Under the pieces are notes generated by a model, which was not told the DNA's origin, did no database searches, and saw nothing but the letters and a program-made list of their open reading frames with translations. The position numbers were made by a program, and so were the translations under genes. This document shows, piece after piece, positions 34,158 to 45,682 of a stretch of DNA of 64,000 bases (within the stretch, counting starts at the first letter, position 1; each line of letters starts with the position of its first letter). This stretch comes from Xiphydria camelus (taxonomy: Eukaryota > Arthropoda > Insecta > Hymenoptera > Xiphydriidae), in NCBI GenBank assembly GCA_963678675.1, contig OY783200.1:11209431-11273430 (forward strand), in the 5' to 3' direction.

Positions 34158-34638
34158 CTAATCTGCGATTCCTGGAGCATAAAATAGTCCTTCAGACTCC
34201 TCGAAGTACTGCTGCTTTTGCAGTTCCTGCATTTTTCGTGCAGATCGACCCTCCTTGGTACTTTCGAGGCTGCGCCGTGCTTGCCGCTTCATGCGTGCAC
34301 TGTCATACATATCCGCGTAATTTTTAGTTTGCAAGCCGATCTTCAAGTTTAGGAGTTCCATAATCTTCAGGATAGCTGAATATCCTTCGTTGAAGAGCAC
34401 AGCAGCTATATATGCAGCAGTTTCGATTGTTGTCACTCCAGAATGCAGATGTTTTGGGTTCAAACGCCAGATGGTTGCGTTGAAATTTTCGTTGGCATTT
34501 TGCATATGCCCACCCAAACATCTGTTTAACAAATCATCATTACAAAGATCTTGGTAGATCGGCAGTATATGTTTTTGCACATCGACATGGAGAGGTGCGG
34601 GATGCTTATATTCCGTCCCTGTAGCAACAGCCACTTGG
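34158..34638 (-). pseudogene. Mutator-like transposase C-terminal part, split by pogo
   Basis: The piece at about 37,440-37,406 reads GGCPDSDESWCK and is followed, across the pogo insertion, by QVAVATGTEYKHPAPLHV ... NANENFNATIWRLNPKHLHS (34,638-34,158). CPDSDESWCKY matches the family's C-P-x-G-x-x-SWCK(F/W/Y) motif, and NANENFNATIW contains the probable catalytic Glu, as in the intact relative at 48.5 kb (NANESLNATM). The pogo TA target is inside the Tyr codon. The N-terminal two-thirds of the transposase is absent from the element, so it was already non-autonomous. Confidence 0.7.
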
Positions 34639-34640
34639 TA

Positions 34641-37403
34641 GGGGAAAGTGGGGTAATATTGCGCACCTAAGCGGAATCATTTATCAAATCTACATTTTTT
34701 ATTGTAAAATGCTCTAAACTTGGAAAATGTTAATTCAATAAGTTTACTTTATGATAGCATATGGATTATTTTTTTAAAAAATCGAATACACAAAAAAATA
34801 ATAAATTACGCAATAGCTGCACTTCGCGATATTGCCCCACATGTCGGGTAATATCGCGCATCGTGTGGGGTAATATCACGCAGCTTTGTAAATAAAGAAA
34901 ATACGGAAAGAAATTTTAAAACGCAAAAAATTGGAGAATATAATCTTGTTAACAAAGTTATACATCGGATATTCTGTTATCCAAACTCTAAACTAAAATA
35001 AACGACGTTTTGATTCTGCTTTCTTTTGATCGGAGGCTAGGCTTAGTCGACAATCATCGCATGTGTACCCTGCAGCTGATTCCCAACCAGAACATTCTGA
35101 ATGAACCCATATTGCACATTTTGTGCAACGAAACCAAAGCTCCCTATCCTTTCCAAATTCGCCACACACCACACATATTTCGTTGGTTGCAGGAGGATTT
35201 TCGTGAAGTGCAAATTCATTGTAGTCCGAATTGCTGCTCTCAGAGAAATCTACGAAGGATGAATCAGAACTATCATCCGACGTGTCTTCTTTAATGTGTT
35301 TTATTTTCTTTTTGCTTGTTTTCTGTGTCTTTATATCTGCACACACTTTTCGCTTGAGATTTTTGTTTCGTTTTTCATTTTTCTCTTTTCGCTTAGCTTC
35401 TTTTTCCAGGAGAGTAGCCTTCATTGGTGTGGAAGTCCAAATTTCGGATTGTTGCTTCGTTGATGTTTTTCTTTTGGTCGCTGCCTTAACTACTTTCTTG
35501 GGAATTGGCGCAAGATCCGATATTTTGACACCTGAACATGATGGTAAATTTGCTGTGGATGTCGATGGTGTGGGTTCCTGAATAGTTAAAGACGTTGATG
35601 GAGCCGACTCCGTAGCAACTGCTGAGGTTGAAGGTTTTGCTTTCAAAGCATCTATAGGTGTTGAGGCTATCTGTGGAGGAGCTGGATTGAAGGTTCCGTT
35701 CCGTTCTTCTGGATCCAAGACAAGTTCTCGAAATTCTTCAGCTGGTACGAAATCCTCTTTAGTAAACTTTTCTGGGTTGAAAGGGAATATCCCTGCAGCT
35801 TTGAATCCTGAGATACCCTTTTCCATAGTTGCTACCTTCATGTATGCTTGATTGAATAAACGAGCCACGTCATATACAGTAATCCTTCCGTGTGCAGTCG
35901 AAATCATATGAGAGTCATACACAGCAAAGAGAGCTTTTTTCAGAGGCCCAAAAAACGTTAGGTCAAGAGGCTGAAGGCGGTTTGATGTATGAGGAGGAAT
36001 TGTCAGGAGTACAATGTGGTTCCCTCTGCAGAAATTATAAATTGGCAACGAAATGTGACTTGTATGGTTGTCCAAGATAAATAAAATTGGGTCAGCTTCC
36101 GTAGCTTTCACATAGTTTTGAAAATGTTTTATCCACTTTAGAAATAAATCATCATTGGACCACCCATTGTCAGAACAGGAATAAACGCAACCAATTGGGC
36201 CGTCTTTTTCTAATTGAGGAGACATCCGTTTTCTCGGATAAATTATCATTGGGGGAACGTATGTACCAGCTGCACTGAAAGCGCATAAGATAGTAATCGT
36301 TTGACCTCGTTCGGCTGAAATAGCAACACCGACTTGTTTCTGTCCTTTTTTCGCATAAACTTTTCCAGATTTTTTCTGGACAGTGGTTATACCAGATTCG
36401 TCGACATTAAAGATTCGATTGCTATTAAATTTAAACTTGGTCAAAACTTTCTCTAGGTTTTTGAAAAAAATCCCAACATCTTCGGCATTAAATGAGGATA
36501 TACGGTTCAGACTTGTACCTTCTGGTTGTTGAAGTCTCAGCTGGGGATTTCTCTTGATAAAACACGACAGCCAATCTTTGCCGGCTAGCTTAGATTCCTT
36601 GTTGAACTTATGAGGTAGGTGACTAACTTCTGCGAAGTCAAATGCTATTCTTCTCAACTCTCAAGGAGTTACACCATAAAACAAATTTGCCAACTTCATG
36701 ACATGATTGGCTAACTCTTCTTCTTGTGGTTTCGTAAAAAGAGGTTTCCTCCCCAAGCGGTCAACTTCTGACCGAGGTTCTGCAAACCCTGTAGATTTTA
36801 TATGGTGGCGCAGTGTTGATTCGGGAATGTCAAAATTTCTTGCAGCCTCACGTATTTTAACACCTGAACCTATAGCAGCCAAAGCATTATTACGCTGTTC
36901 AATGGTCCAGCTCTGTCTTTGAGTCTTTCTTTGGTAGTTTCTAACCATCTGAAATAATAAAAAAAATGAAATCATTGTTGTGGGGCAATATCGCGCACAG
37001 TGGGGTAATATAACGCATTGCGCAATATTACCCCACATCGACCTTGGTTTTGTTTCTAACCACAATTCCGTTATTTACGTATGAAAATCAAAAGCAAACA
37101 TATAGGGATAGATCCCCGAAATATGCTAGAAAATATTTGTACACAGGAAAAACCGATGGTTTTAAAATTTACACTTACCTCGCTTATTTCGTAAGCATTG
37201 AAAATTATAACGAAAACTCGTACACGCACACTTCGATTTACTGCGGCCAACTAAATACTCTCGGCGAGCTCAGACGTTTTGAACATGGTTGCCACCGATA
37301 CGGAATAACCTACGCGTTGCCAGATTTCACTTTACGCTATTCGTTTCTTTTGTTTTGTGATGCGCAATATTACCTCACTGCGCAATATTACCCCACTTTC
37401 CCC
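34641..37403 (-). mobile_element. pogo-type element, 2.76 kb, complete ends
   Basis: The terminal inverted repeats begin GGGGAAAGTGGGGTAATATT (34,641) and match exactly inverted up to 37,403. TA flanks both ends. GGGGTAATATTGCGCA-like boxes recur just inside both ends. It contains a single minus-strand transposase gene. Confidence 0.9.
34993..36945 (-). pseudogene. pogo/Tigger transposase with C-terminal PHD-like finger, one stop
   Basis: Reads from MVRNYQRKTQRQSWTIEQRN (36,945) through a Psq-type helix-turn-helix (KIREAARNFDIPESTLRHHI), then a CENP-B-type second HTH (SKLAGKDWLSCFIKRNPQLR). The DDE_1 catalytic core follows with Asp in RIFNVDESGITTV, ILDNHTSHISL and NRLQPLDLTFFG. The Lys/Ser-rich tail ends in a Cys-rich module (CVVCGEFGKDRELWFRCTKC ... 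WVHSECSGW ... CDDC) resembling a PHD finger. One in-frame TGA (36,661-36,663) interrupts it between VTP and ELRRIAFDF; otherwise the roughly 650 codons are open. The stop is what a C-to-T change of CGA would give. Located wholly inside the pogo element. Confidence 0.88.
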
Positions 37404-37899
37404 TACTTGCACCAGCTCTCGTCGCTGTCCGGGCAGCCTCCGTTCTTCTACCTGCTTGGCGCGCACCGCTCCTAACTACATTTCAAGGTCGAATTTCGGT
37501 ATTTCACTTCGGGAATGTATTCTCCACATGTATAGGAAGATTTTAAGGCAAAAAAAAAGTCGATTTTTTGAATCGGCTGGACCAGACTCCCCCCTGTTAA
37601 AATGCGGTATATCGTTACACTTATAGAAGAACGACACAACTCAAAAATGAGTAATTCGCTATATCGCGGTTTAAAGATTTAATATTGTGTTTACCTCCTA
37701 ATACTAATTTTTAAAATTGTAGACGAATTAAATACTTTAATTATGGTTTAATGCCACAATGTATTGTAGTTGGCTGGTAATGTGAGATTTATTCTTGGAT
37801 TGATAAACTTTGATTTGTGACAATTTTTTGTGTTGTGACATTCTTCTATAAAAGGAGCGATATGATACAACAGGGCTTAATTATTATTTTAGTTTTCAG

Positions 37900-39950
37900 G
37901 ACGTTTTACAAAAAGCGCAGATATTGGAGCGTGAATGTGAACGACTGAAGGGCGTTGTTCAAATTCAAGAAACAAATTTGAGATTGATGGAAAAAATTTT
38001 TACACAGGGTCAATTAAGAAAATTAAAATCTGGTAAACGGGTGATATGGTCAGTCGAAGACATTGCTTCCGCGATATCTTTATACACAGGAGGTCCGCAC
38101 TCATACCGCTTGTTGCAAAAAAGAGGTTATCCCTTACCAGGTGTCTCTACAATAAAACGCTGGGCGGCAAAAATTAATATTCAACCAGGTATTAATAGTA
38201 TTTATATTAACTGCTGTTAAAATAATAATTGTAGTATTGTAAGTAAAATGTTTTATTGAAGGCATACTCCATGTAGTACTAAAACTGATGAAAAATTCTC
38301 CATTACCGAAAATACAGAAGGCATGCATTCTTTTATTTGATGAGATGAAGATACAGGGTACATATGATTATGATAGTAAAGCGGATACTACATTAGGTCG
38401 ATCAAAGTATGTCCGAGTTGTGATGGTCCGCGGTATATGTGGTAATTGGAAGCAGCCAATTTTTTATAATTATGACTGTAATATGACGAAGGAACTATTA
38501 TTTGAGATTATCAAGAAAGTTGAAAATGTAGGTTATCCTGTCTACGCCATATAAGCTGCGATTTAAGAGGGAGCAATAGGGGATTGTGGTCTAATTTAAA
38601 TATTTCTGAAAATAATACATCTTTTAAAAACCCGATAAATTACAAAAATATATACGTGTTTGCAGATGTTCCGCACATGATAAAGCTCTTACGAAATTAT
38701 TTTATAGATTCAGGTTTTATAATAAATGGTAAAATAGTTAACACCAAACCAGTCGTCGATCTTTTACAAAACACAAAAAATTTTGACCTCAATATTGCAC
38801 ATAAAATCAATGAAACTTTTTTAACAGTTAAGGGTGCGCAGCGTCAAAAAGTTAAACTCGCTACAAAATTATTTTCTAATCCAGTATCTAGAGCTGTTTC
38901 CAGATTAGGATATTTAGGTTTATATAAGAACGAAAATAATTGGCTGGAATTCTCAGACTTATTAAATCTAACTAACGACTGGTGTTTGATGTTTTTAATT
39001 ATAAAGTTGTCGATAGTGATTCCCGAAATCGAATGAAAGCATATGGTTTAGCATTAAAAGAACAAAATCAGATTTTGAATGACATGACCAAAACAATGCA
39101 CTCCTTGCGGAAAATAGGTTTGAAAATGCTGTTGCCATTTCAAAAAGGTATTTTAATTAGCATCAATTCTTTAAAACAACTTTTTAATTATTTAAAAACT
39201 GATTTTAATATCAAATATTTACTAACTTACCATCTCAATCAAGACCCTTTGGAAAGCTTTTTTTCAATTATCAGATCCATAGGAGGGCTCTATGATCACC
39301 CAACTGCCCTTCAATTTAAATATAGGCTTAGAAATTATATAATGGTCAGAAATGATGAAGTTATTTCAAATTCCTCAAATATGCAGCCGGAATTACACAG
39401 TGTGCCTAATATTGTTATAGGGAGTATTGATTCAGACGATTCTATTAATAATGATAAAGACAGCGCAGAAATTGTTACTGGGCAGCTGTTTACTGCCTTA
39501 GATATTCCAGAAAGTGAGAATGAAAAAAATGATGACGTAACTAATGAACTTACAGACTTAGAGTGGGATGGTTTGGAAAATTTATGTGGGTATATCGCTT
39601 TTAAATTAAGAAAAAAAATAAAGCTTGGATATATCCCAGATGCCTGTGAAGTGTCCTTCTCGTGGATAAACCACGTGTCTGAAGGAGGCCTAATGAAACC
39701 AACAGATGATTTTTTAAAGAAGGGCAGAGAATTGGATCTAATTTTCAATAAAAGTAACCAAGATTCTTTAAAAATTGGTAGCAAATATATAACGACTTTA
39801 TTGGAAAGTTCAGCGCATATTGATTTAGCAGATGAAGCAAAAAAATTATTGTTTAGGTGTAAAATGTATTTTAGAATCAGAATTTTAAACCGTCAGCTAA
39901 AAGAATCCAGCAATGTGAGAAAAAGAAAATACACAAAAATTACCACCTAA
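37900..39950 (+). pseudogene. P-element-type transposase, catalytic part, frameshifted
   Basis: Continues the THAP exons. Exon 37,900-38,188 carries a coiled-coil (LERECERLKGVVQIQE) and a helix-turn-helix (SAISLYTGGPHSYRLLQKRG, THAP9/P type). The next exon (38,262-39,950) has LLFDEMKIQGTYDYDSKADT, GSNRGLWSNLNI, VFADVPHMIKLLRNYF and the C-terminal NQDPLESFFSIIRSIGG block typical of P/THAP9 transposases. Frame breaks lie near 38,550 (before GSNRGLWS) and near 38,985 (at NDW/DVFNYKVV). THAP9/P proteins cut DNA with an RNase-H-fold DDE core and use GTP; those properties are known for the family, not shown here. With the THAP frameshifts the gene is dead. Confidence 0.88.
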
Positions 39951-41045
39951 ACTTTATGCTTTCATTAATAATGAAAAATTATAAAATCATATGTCTGTGT
40001 GTTTCTCACTATTTGAAAAACACACAACCTGCTTTTTCTAGTTTTGGTTTTAATTGTGAGAGTTTATTCGAATGATCTGCATATATAAAGAAAATCGAAA
40101 ATGTTCTATGGTTTTATTTAAAATGTATAAAGATCCAGATAACTAACACACAAATGAATAAAAATATTTCTACTTTAAGTTTTTCCATTTCTTAGTGAGC
40201 CTAAAATACCTTTATCCTAATAATTAATCCTAAGGCACTTCGATGTTCTAGCGCACAACAAAATTCAACGGAACAAATATTAACTTATTTAACTTTAACA
40301 ACAATTAATAATATAAATTATTATTAATTTAACCCACGAAGAAATCCACCTAGTGTGTCAAACCTCGAGAAAGTGACGGATTCAATGGAATATATTTCTA
40401 TGAAAATACTGTGTTTTTAATTGTAGTTTATTACTATTACAGTACATTTTTCGATATTAATAATTTTGTTTTAACATTTTGAATGGCACCACATGATTCG
40501 ATACCCTTCAAACAACCCGATTCCGGTCTTAACTCGAAGATAATGTTTTAATACACTAGGTGGGATTCTTCATGCACGGTCACATCTGCAGTAAAAACAA
40601 AGTATTTTTAAAATTAAAATATTCCACATAATGAAATAATAGAATGTCCACGTAATTATTATTTTAAATTGGAAATATACTTTCAATTCAATATCCTTTT
40701 CTCAAAATATAGATAAGTATAATGGGCAGGCATGGAACGAACGTGTCTGGTTTGTCACGGGATGACGTCATGCGTGGGTCGGTCTCACTTTCGTTGCGCT
40801 AAGGGGCCATCCATATATTACGTAAGACGTTTTTGGCCTCTTTTTGACCCCCCCTCCCCCCAGTGTAAGATACTTGTACATACAGTTTACACTGTATTTA
40901 CATGCAGTGTAAGAAACATTCACCCCCCCCCCCCTTCCTAACGAGACTATCTTCCCTTAGTAGTAGTAGTATCATGACATAAAATAGATATTCACAACGT
41001 TCGCGCGCTCGGCCAGCTCGCGGCGCGTGAAAACTACACCACCTC
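39951..41045. other. Intergenic with MITE 40,338-40,571 and a partial MITE end
   Basis: The MITE has ends GAAGAAATCCACCTAGTGTG and inverted GAAGAATCCCACCTAGTGTA. At 40,803 a sequence GGGGCCATCCATATATTACG resembles one end of another MITE family, but no second end is present. C-rich runs lie at 40,850-40,935. No gene is seen. Confidence 0.6.
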
Positions 41046-41379
41046 AAGGTGCCGGTAAACACGCGGGATTCGGCGAGTGCCGAGCAATGCTCGCCGATGT
41101 CAACGAGGCTTTAAGGTCGAGCCCGAACATTCGGAATTTGGCGAATACCGAGCGACCGCTCGGTGACCACCGAGGGACAGCTCTACCCGGCGAAGACCGA
41201 GTAGTCTGGACTCGGAAGGTCGGTTCTTACCTGAGGCTTATAAATAAGTGCAAACTTCTTCAATGTTCTTAAAATGCATGTGAGTTTGGGAGTTATTTGC
41301 AAAAGTCGAGAGAGCATCCTGAACGAATACTTCGGATGCAGCGTTTACACAGTGCTTCTTTAGTTATAACTGAACGTTA

Positions 41380-41740
41380 TTCCCATACGCATCGATGTAA
41401 TATTACAAGTACATTTTGTCAACTTTTATAATAGCAGTGTTCCATCGCACCTTAAGCGGACGTCTATATCGGTTCTTACCGTTCATTATTATCGCGATAA
41501 TTAAATTTAGAGTTAATCCCGCCATCCGTCGCAATGGCGAGACGAGTGGTATGTTTCGATGAATCTAGGCTGTTATTGAGCTTGCAGCCCCGCCAATCTT
41601 TCCTGGAAAGGTTAATTATAGGACGTCGCAATTAACGAGTCGCAACGAGCGACAGCTCTACTTGGCGAATGCCGAGCAGTGTTGACTCGGAAGGTCGGTT
41701 CTTACCACTTCATTATAATCGCCAATCTAGTCGATTACTA
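41380..41740 (-). repeat. Dispersed repeat family, copy C
   Basis: On minus: AATGAACGGTAAGAACCGAT, then a region matching AGCCTAGATTC ... CGAAACATACCACT; related to copies A, B and D. Confidence 0.55.
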
Positions 41741-42077
41741 ATGTTGATTTCGTTTTTTTTTTTCCTGTAGAATCCTTTAAAGAGATATGTAGGGTAATCA
41801 AGTATTTCATGCGATAAGAACTTCTTACTAGTGGGTCAAAAACGTATTTCTTATTTAATTAAAAACGTTCAGTTTCGTACTCTTTTATCATCGATTCTCT
41901 AGTTTCTTTTAAATTCAGCAAACAATTGACAGTGTTTTCATCTGCAAGAGCTTCGGTGTAAATATTGCGAAGACCGAGATGTATATACATCAATATTAAA
42001 TATGCTGCAAACTGTTAAGGACAAAATCAAATTATGAATATTTTGTTCATCCTTCGCTATTCGTGCTTCGCTGTTGT

Positions 42078-42680
42078 CCATTTTCTCACGCATGCCTTGT
42101 TCACTAAATGATTCATTAATAGAACCTGGCTTCGGAAAATCAAAGGCATGAGTGTTGCAGGTGGTTAAAGGGTTGAAATGAGGGCATAATCTTGTAAGAG
42201 AAAATCGAGATTTTGAGTGATTTTCCCACACATGCCTATTGGAAGTATGGAAACGTGCATCGTCAATAGCCGGAAAAAAATATTGGCATAAGTGGCGCGA
42301 ATGGATATAAGTACATTTTGGAGTCGTAAATATTAACGGATTTTTTTTCGATTTTTCAGTTATTTTTCCATGAACGAAATTAATTGCAATAAAACCTATG
42401 AATTGAAGAGTCCGTAAAAAAATAATGACAGGAGTGTAGAGCGTGGCCTTCATATTTTAACAACATGGGAAAGTTGCAGGAAAATTGTATGCTAATTGCC
42501 GCCATTCTCCCACGCATGCCTTTTGACATATGCTTAGAAGAAGTGATTTTAAGTGTAGGTATATAACAAAGACTTGAGTGTCGGACGTGGCCATCATATT
42601 GATTATACATAATATATTGAAGAAAGAGCTGACACAAAAATTCTAGAAATTGCCGCCATTTTCCCACGCATGCCGTTATT
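42078..42680 (-). repeat. Left array of ~140-bp-spaced boxes (mirror arm)
   Basis: On minus the box GGCATGCGTGGGAAAATGG or variants ends at 42,097, 42,237, 42,379 (diverged), 42,521 and 42,675 in plus coordinates, i.e. spacings of 140, 142, 142 and 154 bp. This stretch is the inverted counterpart of 43,325-44,015. Minus-strand open frames here are repeat-driven; they show repeated GMR-G-KM peptides only because the box is translated. Confidence 0.75.
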
Positions 42681-42879
42681 TCTTTGTTTCTTTATTTTTA
42701 ATTTACTTACAATATAGGGGAAGGTCAGGTAAGATGACGAACTAAGACACTACATGATTTCAACAACAAATATATTTATTTTTCGTATAAAAACACTATC
42801 AACACAGATAGATTCAAGTGAAGTAAGTTAAAGATTCAAGTGAAGAACGCTAAATTAAATTTTTAGGAACCCGGAAGCT

Positions 42880-43310
42880 GATTTAGCATTCTAAGTATAG
42901 CGGTATTTATCAGAATCGGTATTGCGGGAAACAGTTCATTACGACTCGTCTAGCAATTAACCCTTTCAGGAAAGGTACGGGACAGCGAGCTCATTAGCAG
43001 CCTGGATTCGCCGAAATATACCACTTCGCCGATGGCGAGATTAACTCTAGGTTCACGAGGTATTTATGATTGCGATGCGATTAGAACGCTAAACGAACTG
43101 ATATTCAGAATTGCGTCTATCGCGTAACGGAACAATCATGTATCTTTCTCGGAAAGTAATTACCATACGATAATCCTACATACCGATTCCTACCGCACAG
43201 TATCATCGCGATCTAAGCACCTTTCTAATCTAGAGCCAATTTGTGCCTGTCATCAGACACAATAGCGAGTCCGTACGTTTTTGCGAACAAGGTTTGCAAC
43301 CCGGCGGCAA
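42880..43310 (+). repeat. Dispersed repeat family, copy D, at the centre of the mirror
   Basis: Begins AAGCTGATTTAGCATTCTAA, then TATAGCGGTATTTATCAG and CATTACGACTCGTCTAGCAA; the second half is in opposite orientation. It lies between the two mirrored arrays. Confidence 0.65.
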
Positions 43311-43324
43311 TTTTTAGAATTTTT

Positions 43325-44015
43325 CCGTCAGCTCTTTCTTCAATATATTATGTATAATTAATATGATAGCCACGTCCGACACTCAAGTCTTTTGTTATAT
43401 ATATTTAAAATCACTTCTATCATATGTCAAAAGGCATGCGTGGGAAAATGGCGGCCATTTGCATACAATTTTCCTGCAACTTTCTGACTCAAGTCTTCGT
43501 TCCGTCCACATCCGATAGTCATGCCAATTTTATTTTAATGTCTAACACATCAATAATAGTCTATAGTTTCAAAGGCATGCATGGCAAAATAACTGAAAAA
43601 TCGAAAAAACATCCGTTAATTTTACGACTCCAAAATGTACCTACTTATCCATTCGCGCCACTCACATGTCAATATTTTTTTCGGGCTAGTTACGATGTAC
43701 GTTCCCATACTTCCAATAGGCATGTGTGGGAAAATCACTCAAAATCTCGATTTTTTCTTACAAGATTACACCCTTATTTCAACCTTTTAGCCACCTGCTA
43801 CACCCATACCTTTGGTTTTCCGAAGCCAGGTTCTATTGAATCATTTAGTGAACAAGGCATGCGTGAGAAAATGGATAACAGACACCTTTTTATTTGTGTT
43901 AAGAAAAATTGAATTTTCCATATGTTATCCCCAAGGGCCATTCGTAAATTTCGCTTTATTCTACTCAGCATCGAAGTACTTTTCAATCCTCTTCGAGGCA
44001 TGTATGCGAAAATGG
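43325..44015 (+). repeat. Right array of ~140-bp-spaced boxes (mirror arm)
   Basis: The box AGGCATGCGTGGGAAAATGG or variants starts at 43,432, 43,573, 43,718, 43,855 and 43,996 (spacings 141, 145, 137, 141 bp). The sequence between boxes is not repeated from unit to unit but matches the left arm in inverted order. A 162-codon open frame over four boxes is not similar to any protein I know. Confidence 0.75.
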
Positions 44016-44424
44016 GGCACCAGAATCTGTCACTATCTGACGGTCTATGAGGCCCGCGCCTGACGGTTTAAAAGTCCCCGTGACCCGTATACCTTAATAT
44101 AAAAGGGGTCAATTCAAAGAATACATGCATGTGGAAACAACGCTTTTCAGCAAATAATAAAATCTAATCATTCGAAAGTTTGTATTTTCGATGGAATGTC
44201 ACTAGTGCATAAAATTAAATTTCAAAAATATAATACTTTCGGAGATTTTGCCACTGCATATGATCGAAAGGAACGAAACTGGAGAAAATTGTTATATCAA
44301 GTCCTTCAACCAAAATCCCGGCCGACTGCAAAGATTTTTTTTCTTCTCAAAACAAACTGCAACCTGTTCAATTTCTCTGCACGTATGCTCCAACTTTTTA
44401 AAAAATCAATGCTGTATCATCAAT

Positions 44425-44610
44425 AGCAGTATCTATTTGAATGGGTATTGCGAGAAACGGTTCATTACCATTCGTCCGACTCGGGAAAGGTGGGGGACTA
44501 CGAACTCATTAGTAGTCTAGATTCGCGGATACAGACCGCCTGCCTTGTTATTGTGACCGACGGTGGGATTAACTCTAGATTGGCGATAATAATGAAGTAG
44601 GGTGTGTTTA
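44425..44610 (+). repeat. Dispersed repeat family, copy E
   Basis: GCAGTATCTATTTGAATGGG ... ACGGTTCATTACCATTCGTC ... GGGATTAACTCTAGATTGGC, in the same order as the other copies. Confidence 0.65.
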
Positions 44611-44947
44611 CGACTATTCGTTTCCTTTGATGTGCCACGAAAGACCGACAAACTACGGGAACGGCGAATACTTGGACGAGCACGACATTCGGCCATCGGC
44701 GAGTAGCGAGCAACCCGTGTACACACTCGGGATTCGCCGAGCAGTCGCTCGGTGTTCGCCGAGTACCGAGTGTCTACCCACCCTGTTTGATAAACGGGAA
44801 CCAAGCGAACAATACATTTGGCCATCGGCAAACAGCGAGCAACCTGTGTACACACGCGGCATTCGCCGAGTATTCGCTTAAAGCCTCGTTGACATCGGCG
44901 AGCATTGCTCGGCACTCGCCGAATCCCGCGTGTTTACCGGCACCTTC

Positions 44948-45009
44948 ACGCTGCGTCCGAACATTCGCTCTAAAGCGAAGCTTAGGCCAAGCGAACATTG
45001 AGACGCAGT
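44948..45009. repeat. Hairpin, CTGCGTCCGAACATTCGCT family
   Basis: CTGCGTCCGAACATTCGCT at 44,951 pairs with AGCGAACATTGAGACGCAG near 44,990-45,009. It abuts the right end of the 3.9-kb element. Confidence 0.6.
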
Positions 45010-45522
45010 GTGACGTGCGGTGACACAGAGTGAGGTGAAGTGCATGGGTGAAGTGAGCTGCGTACCCTCGGTGGTGTGAAAGATGGAAGGCAGATCTCAC
45101 TTCTCAAACGCAGTTCTACACAGAGCCGGCGATACACGCTACGGCCATGTGGTCGTTGCAGCGTATTTTTTTTACGCGCATATATATATTTCCCAACGCG
45201 GTACTCGGATATGATAAACGAGTGAAATTGTGGAAAGGTAGCGACAGCTGTTCAACGATACGAACAAATCTTTTCGTCCCGAAAAGCCCCTGTACGCGTT
45301 GCGAAGCGTTGTCGCTACCCTGAGTCTGATCGATATAATTTTCCACGTACCACGCGACGATCGTGCACACCTCCAATTTTCTACATATTATAAGAGGATC
45401 AGCGGCAAGGGGATTAGCAATAAGGGTCAATACAAATTTTACACCAAACGAATCGAATGTCCGATCGATCGCGCATGATAACGCAAGCAACGTGTGTACG
45501 TATATAGACAAGGTTCACCGAC

Positions 45523-45682
45523 CTTTATCTTGGATCGGGCCATTCGCTGGTCTCTGCTGTTCTCGGCTTCTCCTGGCCTGCGTTTACCCCACACGACGAT
45601 GGCTATGCTGGAGTAGGTGAAAAGGAGAACCACCAGTGGTATCAGGTACTGCACTATCAGCAGGGCCATCGAGTAGTAATAC
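45523..45682 (-). CDS. GPCR exon, neuropeptide Y/RYamide-receptor type
   Basis: A single internal exon of 160 bp: acceptor CGCGCAG at 45,683 and donor AAG|GTCGG at 45,522. The frame gives YYYSMALLIVQYLIPLVVLL, FTYSSIAIVVWG and RRPGEAENSRDQRMARSKIK. This is transmembrane helix 5 followed by the start of intracellular loop 3 of a rhodopsin-family receptor. The W-G-(x)n-PGEA-(x)n-RD motif is what insect RYamide/NPY-like receptors carry after TM5. These receptors sit in the plasma membrane and signal through G proteins. No exon for TM6-7 (lower coordinates) or TM1-4 (higher coordinates) was found nearby, so introns are long, or this is an isolated remnant. Confidence 0.75.

Larger units (their letters stand above)
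33582..37595. mobile_element. Mutator-like element nested in the P-type intron
   Basis: The left end AGGGGGGAGTCTGGTC (33,582) and its inverted copy (ending 37,595) bound 4.0 kb, of which 2.76 kb is the pogo insertion. The remaining interior encodes the C-terminal part of a Mutator-like transposase on minus. Confidence 0.7.
41046..44946. mobile_element. 3.9-kb element with 70-bp perfect inverted ends
   Basis: 41,046-41,115 and 44,877-44,946 are exact inverted copies beginning AAGGTGCCGGTAAACACGCG. Sub-terminal GGCGAATGCCGAGC motifs recur inside both ends (for example 41,140 and 44,730-44,870). No transposase is recognised; the interior is filled by the dispersed repeat family (copies C, D, E) and the mirrored box arrays. 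Confidence 0.8.

Noticed and set aside
43424..43912. 162-codon frame with repeated GMRGKM peptides
   Set aside because: The peptide repeats are translations of the 19-bp box; spacing and mirroring are at DNA level.
42078..44015. CRISPR-like array
   Set aside because: A regular box and variable spacers recall CRISPR, but the period is 140 bp, the arrays are mirrored, there are no cas genes and the DNA is eukaryotic.
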